The notes beneath the pieces are model-generated. The model saw only the letters and a program-made list of their open reading frames with translations. It did not search any database and was not told where the DNA came from. From Pezizomycotina sp. ARF18 (Eukaryota > Ascomycota), in NCBI GenBank assembly GCA_002224055.1, contig AZLU01000032.1, positions 1-64,000 on the forward strand: DNA of 64,000 nt, written 5' to 3'. The stretch's first letter is position 1, and each line of letters starts with the position of its first letter. The position numbers were made by a program, and so were the translations under genes. Positions 57,401 to 64,000 of this stretch are shown here, piece after piece.

Positions 57401-59450
57401 TCATAACGTACTATGAGCGCTGGGTAAGTTGTACTTTGAGGCATATCAAAATGGGTCGTCGATTCGCATTGAAGGATATCCAACGCCAGGATCGATACAG
57501 GGAGCTCGAGCATGTTTATGCTCCATATGTCTGGTTGGCAACAAATTATCACGGGTGTCACGACCTTGTCATGGCATTAATTCGCATCAAATAAAATATC
57601 GAACGATGGTGATCGGCCCGTGTAGCTCGTAAAAGGCTTTGACAACAACCATTATGAGGCCTCCAACTCGTGTATAGTGAAATGATTTTCTTTTCGGGAA
57701 GTAAGCCTTAAATTCTGCTCGCTCAACCGGTACTTTAGTATTAAAGGCTTACCCTGAAGAACAATAAACCATCTGAATTTAGATATGTTACGTTTGCTCA
57801 CCCCCTGGGAGCTGTATGGCTCATTCAAATAATAATTTGTCTGCAAAAAATGAGATTTGGGAGCGTTAATTCTTTTGATTTCTTATTCGTCTCCCGTTCG
57901 TAATCTCTTAGGGAGCGGTAGCGTTTATCTTACGCACTTCTAGCCCACCTCGGGAGAGGAAATCTTTAAATTTATGAAAAATGGAGTCTGGTAGTCATGG
58001 GTCGAGCGATTACCTTAGATGTGAGTCTGTGTTGACTATCTGCCGCGTCATTACCCTAAGGCGTACATTTAGTCTAGTTATGCTACGTTCATCACAGCTA
58101 GAGCTTAATAGGGTGTCAGTTGTAGCGGTACGTGTGATACCCGGCAATATACAGGTTTTGATATGACCAAGTGTTTCAGGCGTCGGCGTTGCAAGTGCAG
58201 CTATCGGTGTCCGAAGAATACTCGTTAATAGGTCATCAGAAAATCTCGAATTCGGGAAGAGTGGCGATTGAAATACGGTTCATGTATCGTAAATAATCGC
58301 TGGGTTTGAGATTGGTAATGTGGCGCTAGGTACAGTGCTCCCCACTTCACTCTAATGATGTGTTATCGCAGGATATCGATCGCATCTTATAGCTTATTAG
58401 AGGTTTCGTAATTTCAATGCAATGTATTTCTCTGTTGTCAGTAATGATCGCTGGTATTGTAATTGGAATATCGGCTTCCTCGGAAAGGATACATCTCATT
58501 CAGCTTCGTATACGCGGGTATGACCGCAACATCGTGATGTTACTCAATGATTGAAGGGGTATACTTTTTGATTGGCTTTTTCGGACGGTTAATATGGGAC
58601 AGAAGGCACCAATCTCGAGCCACACTTATCTTATAAACTTTTAGCATGGTATCCTCGTTGTTTAACTCCGTAAAACCTTTGTCATGGTGGCAATGACATA
58701 TTAATCGTCTGTATTCTTTACAATATCGGGTTTTTCGGTTACCTCTAGACTTTTTCGATGAGATGCACGTCTATAACATAGGACGACCTGGCATTGCCAT
58801 AAGAGCATGATTCTTCGGATTCGCCTTGTGAAAAACTCAAACTACTTATACCCCTAGTTGATATGCTTGGGGGAGTATGAGCCGTTCTGCGCGAGGCTTA
58901 CGATTCCTACTTTTGAGGCAGTGTGGTTAGCGATGATTCTCGCAATTCCTCTCGCGACAATGCATGATTCTTATATGGATAAGTTCTATATGTTTTGTAT
59001 AATTTTTCTACTGATAACATCTGGATGCCTTTTCTTCACGTGTATAGTGTGAATAAGGATCAATTTAAGGTTTTTAAAATATTTTTCTCAAGGAATAGCT
59101 TATAAGATGCTTGTAAAGACACCCGTATGGCTCGTAGAGAATATATATGTTCATTTAGATATCGAGGATGGATGATAATGGAACGGTATGATTGGAAAGT
59201 GGAGAGTGAAATGTGTTTGCATAGCTTGAGGGAGAGAAGTAGCAAGTAATAGCGGGTAATGGGTGAAAATATACCGGTGCGAGGGAAAAGACTTAGAAAA
59301 AATAAAAAGATTTTTTCTAACCTTAGGGGGAAACCAGATGGATCATCCCCTCGGCAACCGCCCGTAAAAGGCCGCTGTGTAAAAGCCCGACCAGGGCAGG
59401 CGAGAAGCTCCTTTTGGAATATTCCTAAAGTAGAAGAAGGCTGTTAGCTC
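54401..59450. other. third AT-rich desert, no recognised gene
   Basis: About 5 kb of AT-rich sequence, T/G-biased on the + strand between roughly 55.3 and 59.2 kb, as in the first two deserts. Only short frames with no motif. A T24 run lies at 55255-55278. No terminal repeats or polymerase motifs identified. Confidence 0.55.
55255..55278 (+). repeat. poly-T tract, about 24 bases
   Basis: T run at the left edge of the third AT-rich desert. Confidence 0.8.
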
Positions 59451-62400
59451 TGCTCTGTATGTGCCGAGCCTGCGAGGCCTGCCATTTCCGTCGTGCTCAG
59501 CTCCCACGGAAACCCACGGAAGGAAATGAGAATGAAAAATTTTTCACTGTACCTGAATTCACTAATGAGGTTGACCCCTCTAAGCCACAAATCTCAAGTC
59601 CTCATCGATACCACCTTTACATCTCCATCTCCATCTCCATCTCCCTCGATCCACGAAGTCCTCGATTAGACCACAATACAGCCTTCGCCGTCTTCACTCA
59701 AAGATTTGGTTGGGTCGAACTCGCTTTCAGAAGCAGCAGCCAGCCGCTGGTGCGTGATGCTGCTCATCACGGTCCCAACCATTGCCAAAAAGACTCGCTT
59801 CCACCGGGACACTTCTACTCCCTTCGCGAATAATCAGATCTTCTCCGCGTAGCTGTCTCCACATTCTCCGTGCCAGCAGTTCCAAGGCCGAGCTGTACAC
59901 GGCTACCTGTCAACGTCGTTGGCTTCATCGGCTTGCACATTACCCCTCCCCACGACGCTCTTTTCACGACCGTTCCTTCGACTTTGCAATACCTGCAGCT
60001 TCCTGGAATACGACGCCTACGAAGCACCTTTGCTCGAGCTACCTGGAGACCCTACGGTAACTCTTCAAGTCAGTACTCTCCCCTTTTTCTCCACGGCTCA
60101 GAAATGGTCCAATCAAATCCTGGCTCGAAGCTGAAAACGATGAGATATTAAAAGGACAACTTACTGGTTTTTCGGTCTCGAATGCATCTTCTCTGCAGTT
60201 CCTAAGCTAATCTTCTTCTCAAGAGTCACTTCAGGACCTGGAAAGATAGACCTCTGACGCAAAAGACATTGGCCTCCTTAGCACATGAACCCAGCAAAGA
60301 ATCTCAGCGGAGTTCACTAACACGTACCACCTGGGATAAAAGCGTGCAGTAACAACTGCCGAGACCCCACTGTCACCGCTTAACTCTTCCGCCATTTGCA
60401 CCGGAACCGCGGAACGGAAAATTGTTTTTCCACGACTGATTCGGCACGGAGGAAATAGCACCGGCACGCCTTCACCCGCTCGAACGACGGGATGCTCTGA
60501 GCTTGTCCTTTTGGGACTCTAGGCGTTACATGGTCATGTTAGCGATTGGTATGACCGGAAAGCCGTCCCTTGTGTTGTTCGTCGACGATGATCCTCCAGC
60601 CACCATGTTCGGCTCCATACTCACACACCCACTGGCTGAGCCCAAGCATTCACTTCTCTATCGCCCGTTCGAGCTCAAATACGCTTCTGAAACCTTGCAC
60701 TATTAGGCACATGTTTTTTTTTGGGTTTCTTCCTTTGAGGCATCTACTTCATACTCTCGCTAACGAGAGGTGCCCAAATAATGTCGACGACGAGAGGCTC
60801 AGTAGGCTGCTGGAGCTCACCAGGCTCGCTTGCTTGGAAGCGCGAGCATGGACTCCTTGAGGTCGCATGTCTCTTTTGTATCGAGAGCTGCGGAAACAGC
60901 CCGAGGGGTTCTCTTTCGCAAACGCCACATACCAATCGCGTGGAGTTGAGCGACCGCCTCGGGCTTCTATCGCCGACGTACCAACCCCACAAGGTACAAT
61001 GACTACAGCGTCACGTCGCCGCCGTTCATCGACGTTGACGGAAAGTTCTTATAGGAAGCTCTTGGCCAGTTGGCGCGCGCTTGGCGGGGATGACGTGTTC
61101 TGAAGCCATCCGCACCCGCGTCCTTAGCGCTTACGTCGTAATGTTCCCGCGACCTTCGCAAGTACTCCGCCGATCCTGGAAATGACTTCAGATTGATCGC
61201 GTGGCCGTGTTCCATGCGCAACCCTTCCCCCTTCCAAATCCTTGTGCCAGCTGTAATACGCGCTGCGCCTGATCTTCATCCCTTCCAACACGTGTTGTGG
61301 ATCAAGATCTTCCTTCTGTCCTCCTCTCGCGGTCCAGGCATAGTTGGAGTCCCGTTTTTCATCGAGATGTTGTGCATCCACCCAGCTGGGCAGGCGGAAA
61401 GACTGGACTGCTGTTGCAGCATCCTCATTGAGGGCGGCGACATTGGAGAAAGTGGAGGGGTTACGGAGATCAGCGTTCGTTCCCAGGGTGTTGAGACTTC
61501 CGGGGGTACTGCCGCCTCCGTCTCAAGTCCTGCCTCACACCGCCTTCACAACTCTGTAATCCTTTGTCTCTGTCACTGAGCGAGTCAACGGTCGTTGGTA
61601 GCGCAGAGTCGTCTACCACTGCGGTGAACACTCCTGCTCTCTCACTTCCTTCAAATACTGCAACTTTAAATAAGAGCAAGCACACCACACCACCCCAGAG
61701 AACCTGAACGAGAAGCTTTTCGAATGCCTTCAGCTTCTTTCCTCTCATTTGCTCCGACGTTCATTGTAAAATTTGAAAGGCCTTCAGGGTGTGGTTTGGA
61801 TGGAGCAATGAGCTTTCGCCCAATCGATGACGTTTTCTTCTTTTCCTAAACCGCCTGCAAACGACCCAGATCCCTCGTAAGACGCGGCATCAGTTTATCC
61901 CAGTCTTTGGTCTCTCAGAACCTGTTGAGAACACCCTCACGACGATCGGGATGCTTATGATAATCGTAATGTTCCTGCTTGTTTTGCTCCATCCATGTTT
62001 CCTGGGCTCTAGCTTTGGAGGACCGCTTTTCGTCAATATCCAACTATGAAGACTGGGAGGCGGGTTTGAGCTGGTTGAATTCCTTGAACCCCAGCCGAGT
62101 CCTTTCGTGGTCACGGCTGGTCGAGTGTGGCTCCTGACTGTCGTCCTATGAGAAGGACAGTTCGAGATTTCATCCACGGAGGTTGAAGGTGTCCTTCATC
62201 ACGCATGCACTGTCTCCAAGCTGTTGTACCTCGTCATTAGCAAACATCAACCTGCTCCATCGAAAACCCCACGCTCCTGCGGCAACCCTCCACTTCCACC
62301 AGCGATATTATTCCCAAAATTCCTCTTCCCACTCGGAACATCCCTCCTAGCATCCTGCATGCTCGCATGCGCGTGCGCCTGTGGTATCCGAGCCGAAAGG

Positions 62401-62830
62401 GAAGACCGACGGCAGAAGGGTGAGGAGTCCCATCTGGGAGATGCATCCGGGACGCTTTATTTAAAAGAAAATGGGAAAGGATTGGCTTTATACAAAGGAC
62501 TCTCATCATCATGTGCAAACACGATGGACATGCGGAGATGATTGAGATTGAAGATTGGTTTCTGGAAGAGGAAGATGGGACTCGAATTTATAGACATGGT
62601 ACTTGGAGGTGGGTAATCTTCCATTATATAATCGCATTAATAATACAAAGTTATTTTGCGAGTCAGTCGAGGACCGTCACACCCAGTCTCGGCGACCAAG
62701 ACTATCCCGGGGAGACCAAGGCTTGGGTGGCATGGCTTTCGGGGTGGAACCCTTGGCTTCTCTTCGAATTTTCTTTTTTTTTAAAATTTCTTTTTTTTTT
62801 TCTAAACACGACAAGCTAACAAAGTGATCT
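59451..62830. other. GC-richer island with unrecognised coding-like frames
   Basis: Base composition rises sharply out of the AT-rich desert. Coding-like stretches run mostly on the minus strand. Examples are FRLPSWVDAQHLDEKRDSNY near 61.4 kb, ALNEDAATAVQSFR just before it, and DYHKHPDRREGVLN near 61.95 kb. The amino-acid content is varied and non-repetitive, unlike the chance frames in the deserts. No family was recognised, and the frames are broken in several places, so this could be a worn multi-exon gene, a mutated repeat copy, or a retroelement fragment. An ATCTCC hexamer repeat lies at 59621-59645. Confidence 0.35.
59621..59645 (+). repeat. ATCTCC hexanucleotide repeat, four copies
   Basis: Four near-perfect tandem hexamers inside the GC-richer island. 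Confidence 0.8.
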
Positions 62831-64000
62831 CCATCAGCTATAAAAACCCCAAAAGCCAGAAAAAATGGGCAATCCTTTTAGCTCCACAACCAACAGCTTA
62901 TAACCAAACTCCGAAAGCAAACTTCAACCAACCATCGCGCATCTCTCCATAGCCCATGCAGCATACCGGCTGATGCAAGATAAGCCATCAAGACGCGAAT
63001 CTCGTGAGACAGACTAAGATACAAATCCATTAGCAACTTCCCCAAAGGCGACGTCCGTACTATCACCATCGAAGGAATCAAGCACGAACTTTCCAAATCG
63101 CCATATGACTCACAATTCGAAAATTTGAACAGCCTCGGAGCCGATTTCGTGTTCAAAATCAAGTGTCACTTTCTATGCGCGGAGATAAGGTTTCGATGGT
63201 CCTTAACGCCAACGTATAAAAAACTTTAGAGTAGACAGTTTCATCAAACGAGTGATGAATACATCGCGATAAAGTCCCACAGAGCAATGAAAAACTGTGG
63301 TATACAATCATTATCGAACCCAAAAGAAAACGAAGAGTTCTAAGTTATTATTTTATACGTATATCGAAAATCTCGATTCACTGGACCTTGCGATAATACG
63401 TCGCCGCCCACCCACCAAAACGCCAGCAAATCTTCTCCGAGTATCATGGTAAAGAAGTTTCAGAGGATTGCCATTGAGAACACCGGTCAAGAGCTCTATA
63501 ACTTACAAGTATTTGAAAGATTTTATAAGCTTAACACCAAGAATTTAAGATCGGACATCATAAAACAAAGAGCAACTTAACGTGATTACCAGGGTTGGCT
63601 TGCTTCATAAGGCAACTATCTAGGTAGTTACAACAGCTCGAAGCAATAGGGTGGAAAAATTCTTTATAGAAGAAGACAACATCCAGGAGGGCAAAAAAAA
63701 AAAAAAAAAAGGAAAGAAACGACAGAACTCCAACCCGAGGAAGAACGGGATGAAACCACTCAAGAGAAAAATCTCCACAAAGGTCATATCTTCAAGATTT
63801 CGCCCTTTCCGCCAAAGTCCTCCGATCGATACGCGTCAAACTACATCCCGAATTTCACAACTTAGCCCGTAAAAATCGATATTCGCCAACGCCGCGTGCA
63901 GACCGCTTTTTATAAATATCCGTAGATATTTTTACATCTCCAAAATAAGGGGTGCAATAGCATGATAGGGGAACTACCATCGACTCATAAGATCAAGTCC
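62831..64000. other. A/C-rich tail, no recognised gene
   Basis: From the end of the island the + strand becomes A/C-rich, as at 14.3-16.8 kb, with an A18 run near 63691-63708. No gene, RNA or terminal repeat is recognised. The window ends inside this stretch. Confidence 0.45.

Overview
The window looks like nuclear DNA of a filamentous ascomycete (Pezizomycotina). The evidence is short introns with GT..CTAAC..AG signals, a HET-domain gene, an RTA1-family gene, a fungal Ftr1/Fet3 iron pair, and compact gene islands separated by long AT-rich, gene-empty blocks. The species cannot be fixed from sequence alone. No rRNA, tRNA, CRISPR array or intact mobile element was recognised.

Layout. 1-3.87 kb: gene-free, rich in homopolymers. 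3.87-5.09 kb (+): PAP2-family lipid phosphate phosphatase. 5.1-14.3 kb: T/G-rich repeat desert with decayed tandem arrays. 14.3-16.8 kb: gene-free, with the opposite (A/C-rich) strand bias. 16.81-18.98 kb (-): CC1-like (Rsd1/RBM39) splicing factor. 21.36-22.91 kb (-): Ftr1 iron permease, and 27.19-29.17 kb (+): Fet3 ferroxidase, transcribed divergently from a 4.3 kb spacer holding eight exact copies of the iron-GATA-factor motif ATCWGATAA. 29.2-34.8 kb: second AT-rich desert. 34.8-37.9 kb: a HET-domain gene (-) head-to-head with an F-box gene (+). 38.5-39.0 kb (-): small acidic hypothetical protein. 39.6-41.6 kb (-): DEAD-box helicase Dbp6, divergent from GPI3/PIG-A at 41.95-43.54 kb (+). 43.97-44.65 kb (+): HD-type phosphohydrolase. 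45.2-46.7 kb (-): unrecognised acidic/basic protein. 49.4-51.0 kb (-): cation/proton antiporter. 53.17-54.40 kb (+): RTA1-like membrane protein. 54.4-59.4 kb: third AT-rich desert. 59.45-62.8 kb: GC-richer island with unrecognised coding-like frames. 62.8-64 kb: A/C-rich tail.

The clearest functional unit is the reductive iron uptake module. Fet3 oxidises Fe(II) and hands Fe(III) to the Ftr1 permease, and the shared spacer carries dense candidate sites for an SreA/Sre1-type iron repressor. Dbp6 (60S ribosome assembly), Gpi3 (first step of GPI-anchor synthesis) and Rsd1 (splicing) are housekeeping genes.

An important caution: almost every conserved gene here carries small frame-breaking indels, even those expected to be essential, and one FET3 intron has damaged borders. 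Uncorrected long-read error is the simplest explanation, so all CDS entries give the span from start to stop and should not be read as clean single frames.
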